From Ferruginibacter paludis (lineage in GTDB: Bacteria > Bacteroidota > Bacteroidia > Chitinophagales > Chitinophagaceae), in NCBI RefSeq assembly GCF_030409685.1, contig NZ_JAUFQJ010000003.1:62001-126000 (forward strand): DNA of 64,000 bases, in the 5' to 3' direction. The translations under genes and the position numbers were made by a program. This document shows positions 1 through 8,019 of this stretch, piece by piece (the stretch's first letter is position 1; each line of letters starts with the position of its first letter). The notes under the pieces are model-generated. The model had not been told where the DNA came from, made no database searches, and worked only from the letters and a program-made list of their open reading frames with translations.

Positions 1-123
1 ACTATTTATTTCAATAATACAGTTACCTCAAAACAGGAATTACTCCAAAACTGGATGGTTCCCGTTAAAGACAGCTGGCTTGCAAAACGCATCAATCACC
101 TTTTGGTAACAGGCACTGAATAG
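1..123 (+). CDS. C-terminal fragment of an unidentified protein (cut by window start)
   Basis: The frame is open from base 1 to a TAG stop at 121-123 and gives 40 residues ending in LLVTGTE. The piece has an aromatic YFNNT motif and a KDSWLAKR stretch, but this is too little to assign a family. Its stop directly abuts the stop of the convergent gene on the other strand, with no base between them. That both frames end exactly there supports both being real. Function unknown. Confidence 0.45.
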   Translation, partial: TIYFNNTVTSKQELLQNWMVPVKDSWLAKRINHLLVTGTE

Positions 124-786
124 CTATTTTTCAGAGGGATTTTTTCTGCCGTTGTTTAATTTTTCTATGGTAGATTTTAACCTGGCTGTTCTCGTATCCT
201 CTTTTTTGGATCCGGTTATCCAAACAACATATTCCTTTTTATTGGTAAAAGAAAGGCTGTCAAAAAATTGCCTGGCCGTGGCATTTTCAGTAAATAATTC
301 TTCCAGCTCCGGCGGTGTAGTTATTACTCTTGCGTGGGTATCAACATAGTCCAGTTGAACTGAATCTTCAAAAATATGTTTCACCTTTTCAGCCTTCTTA
401 AAACGCATGGCGCACCATACATGATCCAGCGAAATCATCCTGACACCTTCATATCCTAACTGGGCTACGCATTCCCAGTTGCAGTCTCTGGATAAATCGC
501 TTACAATTTTCGATGTCTGCTTGGGATAAGCAATCCAAAGTTTCGCGTCTTCATTTAATGCTGGCAACACGTCTTTTAAAATATCTCTTAGCTGCTGCTT
601 ACTGATGGCGAAAATTAATGCGAAATCAATCTTTTTAATTTTTAAAAGCGGGGTAATATTCTTGGCAAATGATAATTTGATAAACTGTTTTTCAATGGTG
701 GACGGCAGACCTTGTATCAACAGATTTCTTTCATCCTTTAACTGAAGTTTTTCTAAAATTGTTTGTGACGGTACTAATACTTCCAT
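124..786 (-). CDS. YdeI/OmpD-associated family protein with DUF3052-like N-terminal half
   Basis: 220 residues. The C-terminal third (about 155-215: PPELEELF, ARQFFDSLS, YVVWI, and the basic TRTARLKSTIEKL) is the typical YdeI/OmpD-associated domain, found in small bacterial proteins of poorly defined, possibly stress-related function. The N-terminal half resembles DUF3052: a predicted alpha/beta unit with LWIAYPKQTSKIVSDL at about 83-98 and a conserved Trp near 104. This combination occurs in Bacteroidota. There is no signal peptide, so it is probably cytoplasmic. It is convergent with the partial gene at the window start. The YdeI domain is a firm assignment, the N-terminal one a likely assignment, and the biochemical role is unknown. 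Confidence 0.8.
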   Translation of the reverse strand: MEVLVPSQTILEKLQLKDERNLLIQGLPSTIEKQFIKLSFAKNITPLLKIKKIDFALIFAISKQQLRDILKDVLPALNEDAKLWIAYPKQTSKIVSDLSRDCNWECVAQLGYEGVRMISLDHVWCAMRFKKAEKVKHIFEDSVQLDYVDTHARVITTPPELEELFTENATARQFFDSLSFTNKKEYVVWITGSKKEDTRTARLKSTIEKLNNGRKNPSEK

Positions 787-937
787 AATTAAAATGATTT
801 AAATAGGTGGTAAAAATAGATTACCTGTACATACACTAATAGGTATAGTAAGGAGTTTTTAAAAAGAAATGGATAATACTGCGACAAAAATGTAATTGGA
901 ATGCGCAAAGTTACCGCTTTTTTTGGAACGGCAAATA

Positions 938-965
938 AAAAGACCCTCCTGAAGGAAGGTCTTTT
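938..965 (-). terminator. Rho-independent terminator of the M48 peptidase gene
   Basis: The 8-bp stem AAAAGACC/GGTCTTTT is extended by TCC/GGA around a TGAA loop. It lies 21 bases past the minus-strand stop at 986, and the A-rich left arm reads as a U-tract on the minus strand. It also spans the only open frame between the two neighbouring genes, which argues against a gene there. Confidence 0.8.
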
Positions 966-985
966 ATTCACAACTAAATTCAATT

Positions 986-1789
986 TTATTTTACAGGCTT
1001 GTAGTAACTCAATGCCTCATTCATGAATCCCTTTATTTTCTCAATTCTGTTGGCATCTGCCGGATGCGTACTTAGTAATTCAGGTGGCTTCTGCCCTCCG
1101 CTGGCTGCAGCCATTCTTTCCCAAAAAGTAACCGCTTCCCTGGGATTATAACCTGCCATAGCAGCGAATATTAATCCAAAATGATCGGCCTCATACTCCT
1201 GGCTCCGGGAATTGGGAAGCGCATAACCTAGTTGACTTCCCGGTCCATATACTGTATTAAAGATGCTATTTACTTTGGGATTATTAGCGGTAGCAACGTT
1301 TACAAGCGAACCAAGTCCCTGCGTAAGCATTTCCTGGCTCATCCGCTCGTTTCCATGCCTGGCCACAGCATGGGTAATTTCATGCCCTAACACAATAGCC
1401 AATGCTGCTTCATTTTGGGTAACCGGCAACAGGCCGGTATATACTACCACTTTCCCCCCCGGCATACACCAGGCATTTACTTCTTTGTTGTCTACCAGGT
1501 TAAATTCCCAGTTGTAGCCCGATAATACGTCTCCCTTACCTTGTTTGGTGTAATATTCTGTAATTGCTGAGGCAATTCTTGACCCTACTCTGCGGACCAT
1601 CTCTGCATCTTTACTAGCACCTGTACTTACCACCTTGTTTTGGGAAAGGAAGGTTTTATATTCTGTTAAGGCCATTTCCTGCAACTGGCTTTCCGGCAAT
1701 AAACTTAGTTGCCTGCGCCCTGTCACTGCATTCCGGCTGCATGCTGCAAAAACAGAAGTAGCAACCAATAGAAAAATTAATTTTTTCAT
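986..1789 (-). CDS. M48-family periplasmic metalloprotease lipoprotein
   Basis: 267 residues. A signal peptide with lipobox (VFAAC, Cys17) predicts a lipoprotein in the periplasm. The zinc motif HEITH lies at 136-140, and the third-ligand motif EYEAD at about 198-202, the arrangement of the M48 peptidases (LoiP/BepA/Oma1 group). A GGKVVVYTGLL stretch before the HExxH is also typical. Known relatives degrade misfolded envelope proteins or help outer-membrane assembly. The protein is short: there is no TPR domain like that of BepA, so it is closer to LoiP. It is transcribed alone, with a hairpin terminator just downstream. The family is firm; the substrate is unknown. Confidence 0.92.
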   Translation of the reverse strand: MKKLIFLLVATSVFAACSRNAVTGRRQLSLLPESQLQEMALTEYKTFLSQNKVVSTGASKDAEMVRRVGSRIASAITEYYTKQGKGDVLSGYNWEFNLVDNKEVNAWCMPGGKVVVYTGLLPVTQNEAALAIVLGHEITHAVARHGNERMSQEMLTQGLGSLVNVATANNPKVNSIFNTVYGPGSQLGYALPNSRSQEYEADHFGLIFAAMAGYNPREAVTFWERMAAASGGQKPPELLSTHPADANRIEKIKGFMNEALSYYKPVK

Positions 1790-1890
1790 TGTGATATATT
1801 TTTATCCTACACAAAACAATTGGTGTACCAATTTAGCCTGCAGCAGTTTGCAAACATTATTTATCAATATGGCGAAGATTTGGAAAGGCT

Positions 1891-2538
1891 TCATTTTCGC
1901 CGGGCACGACGTCTGTCCCGGTACTTTAAGATGGGAATACGGCTTTCGTTACCACGAAGGATTTTCACTATGTTTTTCTGGTGGGTAAGAATGATCATAG
2001 CGGCTACCAGTACGGCGAATATTCTGTATATAGTCACATCATCATTCCAAATCCACAAAACGCATATGGGTAAAAAAAGACCCGCTAATATAGAACTAAG
2101 GGAGACGTATCTGGTAAAAAATAACACCAGCAAAAACACACCTACACAGCTGGCTGCAATAACAGGTTGTATTGCCAGCATCATTCCGAATAAGGTTGCT
2201 ACACCTTTACCGCCTCTGAATTGAGCAAAAATGGGAAATACATGTCCCAATACTGAAGATAGTCCCAGTCCAACCATCAAATTGGTTCTCGCCCATTCGT
2301 CATGTAAATAAGAAGGTAAAAAGTAGAAAAGGCAAACAGCCGTTACACCCTTGATTATATCTATGATCATTACAATCGTTCCATACTGCGAACCCAATAC
2401 CCTGAAAGTATTGGTAGCGCCCATGTTTCCGCTTCCATAATCGCGTATATCCACGCCAAAAAAGCTTTTGCTAACAATTAAAGCGGTTGGTATAGAACCA
2501 ATAAAGTAAGCAATGATTAATAATAATAATTCTTTCAT
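1891..2538 (-). CDS. plsY: Glycerol-3-phosphate acyltransferase PlsY
   Basis: 215 residues and about five membrane helices. It carries the PlsY signatures: GSIPTALIVSK near the N-terminus, the loop GSGNMGATNTFRVLG (about 36-50), and FRGGKGVAT in the second cytoplasmic loop. PlsY transfers an acyl group from acyl-phosphate to glycerol-3-phosphate, the first step of phospholipid synthesis in bacteria lacking PlsB. Length and topology match the family. A -7 element lies about 25 bases upstream of the start. The basic tail (RRRARRK) is normal for a cytoplasmic end. The 3' end falls about 100 bases before the M48 gene on the same strand. Confidence 0.95.
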   Translation of the reverse strand: MKELLLLIIAYFIGSIPTALIVSKSFFGVDIRDYGSGNMGATNTFRVLGSQYGTIVMIIDIIKGVTAVCLFYFLPSYLHDEWARTNLMVGLGLSSVLGHVFPIFAQFRGGKGVATLFGMMLAIQPVIAASCVGVFLLVLFFTRYVSLSSILAGLFLPICVLWIWNDDVTIYRIFAVLVAAMIILTHQKNIVKILRGNESRIPILKYRDRRRARRK

Positions 2539-2562
2539 CGTTTCTTTAGTGAGTTGAGTTTA

Positions 2563-2570
2563 CAAATATA
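2563..2570 (-). promoter_or_regulatory. -7 promoter element for plsY
   Basis: On the minus strand this reads TATATTTG, an exact match to the Bacteroidota consensus TAnnTTTG. It sits about 25 bases upstream of the plsY start. No clear -33 TTG is visible at the standard spacing. Confidence 0.5.
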
Positions 2571-2622
2571 TTGAATAATCCTTTTCAGCAGTCATTTTTA
2601 ATCATCACATTAAACCATAACG

Positions 2623-3438
2623 TTATTTTATAACTTCCATGGTAATCCAGTTGCCATTTTGATGGGTGGAAACATACTGAAGCCCACGAGCGGCAACATT
2701 TTCCTTCATTGTACGCTCATCTGATTTTAAAAAACCACTAAAAATAATCTGACACCCAGGCGATGCAACCAATTTAATGGCGTCAAGATTAGCTGTAATT
2801 ACATTGAGATTAATATTGGCTAAAATAACGTCGTATTTTCTAACGACCGGAATGCTATTATGTTGCTCAATCACAACGTTGGTACAACTATTTTGTATGA
2901 TATTTTCCGTGGCATTGTTGATACTCCATTCATCATTGTCAACTGCGAGCACGGCAGCAGCCCCAAGCTTCTCCGCCAGGATAGCTAAAATTCCTGTTCC
3001 GGTACCAAAGTCTAATACCTGTTTGCCTTCAAAATCAATTGATGACATTCGTTCAATAACCAAATGGGTAGTGGCATGGTGGCCTGTGCCAAAACTCATT
3101 TTAGGCGTGATAATAATTTCATACTTTACCTGTTTAATGGATTGATGAAAATGCGCCCGTATGGCAACGAAATCATTTACCACAACAGGTTCAAAGCTTT
3201 CTTCCCATTGCTGGTTCCAGTTAGTGTTTTCGATGGTTGCAGCGGTGTACGCAACCGTCTCAAACAATTGGATAACACCTGCGAAATCCGTGTCGCTGAA
3301 TTTCTCCTGCTGAATAAAAGCATGTAAATAAGTGTCGGTCTCTTCAAAACCTTCAAATCCCAGGTCACTCAATAAGGCAACCAATTGTTCGGATTCGCCG
3401 GAGTTCTTTATTTCAAAATCAAATGATAAATACTGCAT
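2623..3438 (-). CDS. prmA: Ribosomal protein L11 methyltransferase
   Basis: 271 residues. The N-terminal substrate-recognition domain is followed by a SAM-dependent methyltransferase core: FGTGHHATT at 116-124, motif I DFGTGTG at 143-149, the acidic ribose-binding end of strand 2 (AVDND, about 165-169), and ANIN at 207-210. This order and spacing is that of PrmA, which trimethylates lysines and the N-terminus of ribosomal protein L11. Length fits Bacteroidota PrmA. It lies between pnp and plsY on the same strand, with pnp's terminator in front, so it is transcribed on its own. Start by first ATG. Confidence 0.93.
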   Translation of the reverse strand: MQYLSFDFEIKNSGESEQLVALLSDLGFEGFEETDTYLHAFIQQEKFSDTDFAGVIQLFETVAYTAATIENTNWNQQWEESFEPVVVNDFVAIRAHFHQSIKQVKYEIIITPKMSFGTGHHATTHLVIERMSSIDFEGKQVLDFGTGTGILAILAEKLGAAAVLAVDNDEWSINNATENIIQNSCTNVVIEQHNSIPVVRKYDVILANINLNVITANLDAIKLVASPGCQIIFSGFLKSDERTMKENVAARGLQYVSTHQNGNWITMEVIK

Positions 3439-3551
3439 GTAAAAATTGGGGGCTTATATCGCTGGTGCGAAAGATAATTTGATGAGCCTGCAATGTAAGC
3501 AAAATGAATACAGGTAAGCCGATTAAAACTGCCCGGCTTGCGTTGATTAAA

Positions 3552-3582
3552 TAAAAAAACTCCGGAGTTTGATTTCCGGAGT
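3552..3582 (-). terminator. Rho-independent terminator of pnp
   Basis: Stem ACTCCGGA (3559-3566) pairs with TCCGGAGT (3575-3582). It is preceded on the plus strand by an A-run that reads as a U-tract in the minus-strand transcript, 40 bases past the pnp stop. Confidence 0.85.
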
Positions 3583-3621
3583 ACTAAATATATTTCAATG
3601 TGAATTAATGCCGGTTAATGC

Positions 3622-5751
3622 CTACCCTTTGGGCTGTGCTTCAGGTTTTGGCATCAGCGCTTTACGGCTCAATTTAAATTTGCCGGTACGCTGATCAATT
3701 TCAAGCAATTTAACTTTTACCCTGTCACCTTCTTTAAAAATGCCGTCCATTGTTTCCAGGCGCTTCCAGCTTATTTCACTGATGTGCAATAACCCTTCTT
3801 TTTTAGGAAGAAACTCTACAAAAGCACCAAACTCTTTAATACTTTTCACAGTCCCTTCATAAGTATCGCCTACTACCGGTACAGCAACCAATCCCTTAAT
3901 CCAGTTTACAGCCTTATCCAGGCTTTCTTTGGAGGCAGAGAATACGCTTACTTCACCAACATTGTTTACTTCTTCGATATTAATGGTAGCGCCAGTTTCA
4001 CGCTGCATTTCCTGTATCACTTTACCACCCGGCCCTATCACTGCGCCAATATATTCCTTATCAATTGTAAGTTTAACCATTCTCGGAGCATGTGGTTTCA
4101 CATCTTCCCTGTGCGCAGGCATACAAGCATACATTGCATCCAGTATGTGCAAACGTCCCTTACGTGCCTGCTCCAATGCCTGGCGCATGATATCCATGCT
4201 TAAACCATCTACTTTTATATCCATCTGTACACCACAAATACCATCACGTGTTCCGGTAACTTTAAAATCCATATCGCCCAGGTGATCTTCATCGCCTAAG
4301 ATATCTGTCAATACGGCAAATTTTCCTTCCTTGGTAATTAAGCCCATTGCAACCCCGCTCACATGCTTTTTAATGGGAACACCTGCATCCATCAATGCCA
4401 GTGAACCTGCACAAACTGTAGCCATTGAAGAAGAACCATTTGATTCCAAAATATCACTAACGACCCTTACAGTATATGGATAATCTTTACCGGGCATCAT
4501 TTGTTTTAATGAACGCATAGCCAGGTTACCATGACCAACTTCCCTGCGGCCTACGCCTCTCATCATCTTTACTTCACCGGTAGAAAACGGAGGGAAGTTA
4601 TAATGCAGGATGAACTTAGTATAGTCAGATTTGAAAGCGCTTTCTACGAGCAACTCGTCCAAAGGTGTTCCAAAAGTTACTGTAGTCAGTGACTGGGTTT
4701 CTCCCCTGGTAAATAATGCAGATCCGTGTGGTGTTGGTAAAATACTGGTTTCCATATCCAGCTGACGAATATCTTCAGTACCCCTTCCATCTAAACGCTT
4801 TCTGTCGTTCAGGATCATGTCCCTTACAACATTGTATTGCAATTCACCAAAATAATGACCTATCAGGCCTTTATCTTCTGCAGGCAATTCTTCTCCCAGT
4901 AATTCTTTTACTTCTTTTTTCAAAGCATCAAAAGCATCGCTTCTTTCATGTTTTGCAGAGGCAGCTGATGAAATGGCATACATTTTATCTTTCGCAAAAG
5001 CGATGATTTTTTCATTCAATTCTTCGTTGCGGTAAGGCTTGGTGTATTCTCTTTTTGCCGTAATCCCCAATGCTGCCCTTAAGTCTGCCTGTGCCTTGAT
5101 CTGGATGCGGATGGCGTCATGCGCCAGTTCCAAAGCCTTTACCAGGTCTTCTTCCTGGCACTCTTTGGCTTCACCTTCCACCATCATGATGTTCTTTTCA
5201 GTAGCGGCGATGATGAATTCAAGATCACATTCTGCCAGTTCGCTACGGCTTGGATTGATAATGAATGCGCCGTTCTTTTTTGCGATACGCACTTCAGAAA
5301 TAATTTCCTGGATAGGAATATCAGAAACGGCTAATGCTGCAGAAGCTGCGAGGCAAGCCAATGCATCCGGTAAAACTTCAGCATCACTTGATACAAGACT
5401 GATCAATACCTGTACATCACATAAATAATCTTCCGGAAATAAAGGACGAAGCGCCCTGTCAATTAAACGGCTGGTTAATATTTCGTAATCGTTTAAGCGG
5501 GCTTCTCTTTTGAAAAAAGAGCCAGGTACGCGGCCCGCTGATGAAAATTTTTCCTGGTAATCTACCGATAAAGGGAAAAAATTCTGACCCTCTTTTGGTT
5601 CTTTATTTGCCACCACGGTAGCCAATAGAATACAATTTCCCTGCTGCACTGTAACCGCACCATCTGCCTGGCGGGCCATTTTACCTGTTTCAATGGTTAC
5701 CATACGGCCGCCACCTATATCAAAGGTTACTGATTTGGTTGTTAAACTCAT
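3622..5751 (-). CDS. pnp: Polyribonucleotide nucleotidyltransferase (PNPase)
   Basis: 709 residues, the full family length. There are two RNase PH-like domains (roughly 10-220 and 310-545) separated by the alpha-helical linker. They are followed by a KH domain (about 558-622, GxxG loop as GPGGK) and an S1 domain (about 628-695, starting GDTYEGTVKSIKEFGAFVEF). PNPase degrades RNA 3' to 5' using phosphate and works in the RNA degradosome. It follows rpsO at 129 bases on the same strand, the classical rpsO-pnp arrangement, but a terminator-like hairpin and a second hairpin lie between them. A strong terminator follows. Confidence 0.97.
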   Translation of the reverse strand: MSLTTKSVTFDIGGGRMVTIETGKMARQADGAVTVQQGNCILLATVVANKEPKEGQNFFPLSVDYQEKFSSAGRVPGSFFKREARLNDYEILTSRLIDRALRPLFPEDYLCDVQVLISLVSSDAEVLPDALACLAASAALAVSDIPIQEIISEVRIAKKNGAFIINPSRSELAECDLEFIIAATEKNIMMVEGEAKECQEEDLVKALELAHDAIRIQIKAQADLRAALGITAKREYTKPYRNEELNEKIIAFAKDKMYAISSAASAKHERSDAFDALKKEVKELLGEELPAEDKGLIGHYFGELQYNVVRDMILNDRKRLDGRGTEDIRQLDMETSILPTPHGSALFTRGETQSLTTVTFGTPLDELLVESAFKSDYTKFILHYNFPPFSTGEVKMMRGVGRREVGHGNLAMRSLKQMMPGKDYPYTVRVVSDILESNGSSSMATVCAGSLALMDAGVPIKKHVSGVAMGLITKEGKFAVLTDILGDEDHLGDMDFKVTGTRDGICGVQMDIKVDGLSMDIMRQALEQARKGRLHILDAMYACMPAHREDVKPHAPRMVKLTIDKEYIGAVIGPGGKVIQEMQRETGATINIEEVNNVGEVSVFSASKESLDKAVNWIKGLVAVPVVGDTYEGTVKSIKEFGAFVEFLPKKEGLLHISEISWKRLETMDGIFKEGDRVKVKLLEIDQRTGKFKLSRKALMPKPEAQPKG

Positions 5752-5793
5752 TATTGTTATTTTATAAAATTATTTAGAAAAGGCATGCAAATT

Positions 5794-5810
5794 CCCGTTT
5801 GAAAAACGGG
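5794..5810 (-). promoter_or_regulatory. Hairpin in the pnp 5' leader
   Basis: CCCGTTT (5794-5800) pairs with AAACGGG (5804-5810) across a GAA triloop, 43 bases upstream of the pnp start codon. It has no U-tract in the pnp direction, so it is unlikely to be a terminator. A leader processing or autoregulation site is plausible by analogy with the RNase III-cleaved pnp leader of E. coli, but that is inference. Confidence 0.45.
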
Positions 5811-5823
5811 TGTAAATAACAAT

Positions 5824-5855
5824 AATTCCCAACTGTAAAACTATAGTTGGGAATT
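5824..5855 (-). terminator. Terminator-like hairpin between rpsO and pnp
   Basis: The 11-bp perfect stem AATTCCCAACT/AGTTGGGAATT has a 10-base loop and lies 26 bases past the rpsO stop. The U-tract is weak, so read-through into pnp is likely. Confidence 0.6.
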
Positions 5856-5880
5856 AATTTATTTAAACATTGTAGTTGTT

Positions 5881-6153
5881 TTATTTACGTAGACCTAACT
5901 TTTCAATTAAACCTCTGTAGCCTGTCAAATCGTGTTTGCTGAGATAAGTAAGTAAGCGCTTGCGCTGACCCACCATCATCATCAGTCCACGCTGAGAAGA
6001 GAAGTCTTTTTTGTTGGTTTTAAGATGATCAGAAATATGGTTGATACGCTCTGTTAACAGTGCAACCTGACCCTCAATTGATCCTGTGTTGGCGGCTTTA
6101 CCACCAAAGTCTGTAAAAATTTTCGCTTTTTTTTCGATTGTTAAATAAGGCAT
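5881..6153 (-). CDS. rpsO: 30S ribosomal protein S15
   Basis: 90 residues, the standard length. The conserved S15 core is present: TGSIEGQVALLTERI (about 23-37), HL-x-H-like segment ISDHLKTNKKDF, and the SQRGLMMMVGQRKRLLTYL region that contacts the 16S rRNA three-way junction. S15 is a primary binder of 16S rRNA in 30S assembly. An exact -7 promoter element lies about 55 bases upstream. pnp follows on the same strand. Confidence 0.97.
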   Translation of the reverse strand: MPYLTIEKKAKIFTDFGGKAANTGSIEGQVALLTERINHISDHLKTNKKDFSSQRGLMMMVGQRKRLLTYLSKHDLTGYRGLIEKLGLRK

Positions 6154-6206
6154 TTCTTTTTTTTTAATAACGTCTTTGTTAAATTATCTCTTTTTTTATT
6201 CGGATG

Positions 6207-6214
6207 CAAAAGTA
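6207..6214 (-). promoter_or_regulatory. -7 promoter element for rpsO (-pnp)
   Basis: On the minus strand this reads TACTTTTG, an exact match to TAnnTTTG, 54 bases upstream of the rpsO ATG. No good -33 element at 19-20 bases. Confidence 0.5.
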
Positions 6215-6365
6215 GGAAAAATATTTGATTTTATTACGATAGCAAAGTTATTTGAATAATAAAGGGTGTTAATGAAAGTGCCGCAATGGCTTTTACCGGT
6301 TGCAGCACTTTTCAGGAGGTTAGAAATATTTATATAAAATGCAAAAAGCTGATTTTCGCCAAACT

Positions 6366-6857
6366 TTAATCCCTGTCCATGGCACTTAAAAATCTGCTTA
6401 ATAAAATCACAATCAATAATTGTATCAAGGCCCAAATAAGCGACAGGCTCATAGCCCCGACTTCTTCACCAAATAATAAAAAATGGGTGATTAATGTAAA
6501 AAAAGTACCTAATACATAAGAGTAGTAGCCTGATTTTTTAAAATTCCACATCAGGGCAACACCAATCAGGCACAATAAAGCCGATACAATACCACCTACG
6601 GAAAATTTTTGAAAATTTTCGGGGGTAAGATTACTGAGCGACAACTGGGAGGCGTCGGCTTTACCAAATAGATTTCTCAACTGAGTTTTTTGGGTACCGG
6701 ATTTTATCTGCACTACTTCGGTTTCAGCATTAAAAAATCCGATGGCATTTACAACGATACTGGTGATACTCCCGATAAAGCCAAGTACACATAGAACGGT
6801 TAAAAATAAGGGCCTTGGCGGATGTACTTGCGCTGCATTGGTAACTTCTTGGGGCAT
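6366..6857 (-). CDS. Four-helix integral membrane protein of unknown function
   Basis: 163 residues. A short proline-rich N-terminus (VHPPRPLF) is followed by four hydrophobic helices, roughly 16-37, 90-107, 113-131 and 135-157. A periplasmic loop (about 38-85) lies between the first two. I do not recognise a family. The start is the first ATG. It is divergent from the glycan operon that begins at 6958, with about 100 bases between. Composition is normal for the window. Confidence 0.7.
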   Translation of the reverse strand: MPQEVTNAAQVHPPRPLFLTVLCVLGFIGSITSIVVNAIGFFNAETEVVQIKSGTQKTQLRNLFGKADASQLSLSNLTPENFQKFSVGGIVSALLCLIGVALMWNFKKSGYYSYVLGTFFTLITHFLLFGEEVGAMSLSLIWALIQLLIVILLSRFLSAMDRD

Positions 6858-6957
6858 AAGTTGATTGTTTAGTTGTTAAGGTTGTTGTTTTTATTGATAT
6901 TGTATTTATATTTTTCTTTAAAATTATTCAATAATCTGCCATATTTGCCATAATTAT

Positions 6958-7950
6958 ATGCACAAAAATTTTGCTATTATAGGGTGTGGAAGAATTGGCT
7001 GGCGTCACGCAGAACAAATTAGCCAGTTGGCAAACGTAAAAGCAGTATGCGATATTGTCCCGGCAAAGGCAAATGACCTGGCAACCCATTACAAAGCTAC
7101 TCCATATCATCAATTTGAAGAATTGCTGGCAGCAGAACAAAACCTTGAACTTGTCAGTATTTGTACGCCTAACGGACTGCACGCTCCCCACGCAATACAG
7201 GCTCTGCATGCAGGCCTTCATGTATTATGCGAAAAACCTTTATGTATTTCGGTAACCGAAGGTAACGCAATGTTACAGGCAGCCAAAATCGCTAAAAGAA
7301 AATTATTTGTAGTTAAACAAAACCGGTACAATCCTCCTGTAATTGTGTTGAAAAAGCTGCTTGACGAAAGAAAACTGGGTGAAATTTATAGTTTCCAAAT
7401 TAATTGCTTCTGGAACCGGCCGGTTGAATATTATACAGATTGGAAAGGTTCTAAAAAATTGGATGGCGGTACCTTGTTTACGCAGTTCAGTCATTTTATA
7501 GATCTATTATACTGGTTGCTTGGAGATGTGGCAACTCTAAAAAAAATTACAGCCAATAAAGCACACCCCGCAATTGAGTTTGAAGACTGTGGCGCGGTTT
7601 TGTTCAATATGACCAATGGTGCTATTGGTTCGTTAAATTATACCGTAAATAGTTTCGAAAAAAATATGGAAGGCTCTTTTACTGTTTTTGGCGAAAAGGG
7701 AACCGTAAAAATTGGCGGGCAATACCTCAACAAACTGGAGTATTTTAATGTCGCAGGTATGGAAACACCAATTCTTGAAAAAGGCAGCCCGGCCAATGGC
7801 TATGGGTACTACCAGGGCAGTATGAGCAACCACGATAAAGTATACCAAAACCTGCTGATGGCTTTGGATGATGACAGCCACGTTTTTGCCAGTGCGGCCG
7901 AAGGACTTAAAACGGTTGAAATCATAGAACGTATCTATAATGCTTCATAA
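6958..7950 (+). CDS. Gfo/Idh/MocA-family sugar dehydrogenase (WlbA/WbpB-like)
   Basis: 330 residues. The N-terminal Rossmann fold has GCGRIGWRH at 9-17, and the family motif EKPL is at 92-95 with its conserved Lys94. The C-terminal alpha/beta domain carries DGGTLFTQFSHFIDLLYWL, including the conserved His. Sequence style is that of UDP-N-acetylglucosaminuronate 3-dehydrogenases (WlbA/WbpB), which oxidise UDP-sugars with NAD for surface glycan synthesis. Two glycosyltransferases follow on the same strand at 69 and 2 bases, which supports a role in making a glycan precursor. The exact substrate is inferred, not shown. Confidence 0.88.
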   Translation: MHKNFAIIGCGRIGWRHAEQISQLANVKAVCDIVPAKANDLATHYKATPYHQFEELLAAEQNLELVSICTPNGLHAPHAIQALHAGLHVLCEKPLCISVTEGNAMLQAAKIAKRKLFVVKQNRYNPPVIVLKKLLDERKLGEIYSFQINCFWNRPVEYYTDWKGSKKLDGGTLFTQFSHFIDLLYWLLGDVATLKKITANKAHPAIEFEDCGAVLFNMTNGAIGSLNYTVNSFEKNMEGSFTVFGEKGTVKIGGQYLNKLEYFNVAGMETPILEKGSPANGYGYYQGSMSNHDKVYQNLLMALDDDSHVFASAAEGLKTVEIIERIYNAS

Positions 7951-8019
7951 ACAGTAATTTGCGCAGGCATTACAGAATTTGTTGTCAGCTGGTGCAGCGT
8001 CAATGCCAAAGCTATTTTC

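Noticed and set aside
789..983. Minus-strand frame of 64 codons between the YdeI-like and M48 genes
   Set aside because: It spans the terminator hairpin of the M48 gene, has no recognisable product and no domain pattern.
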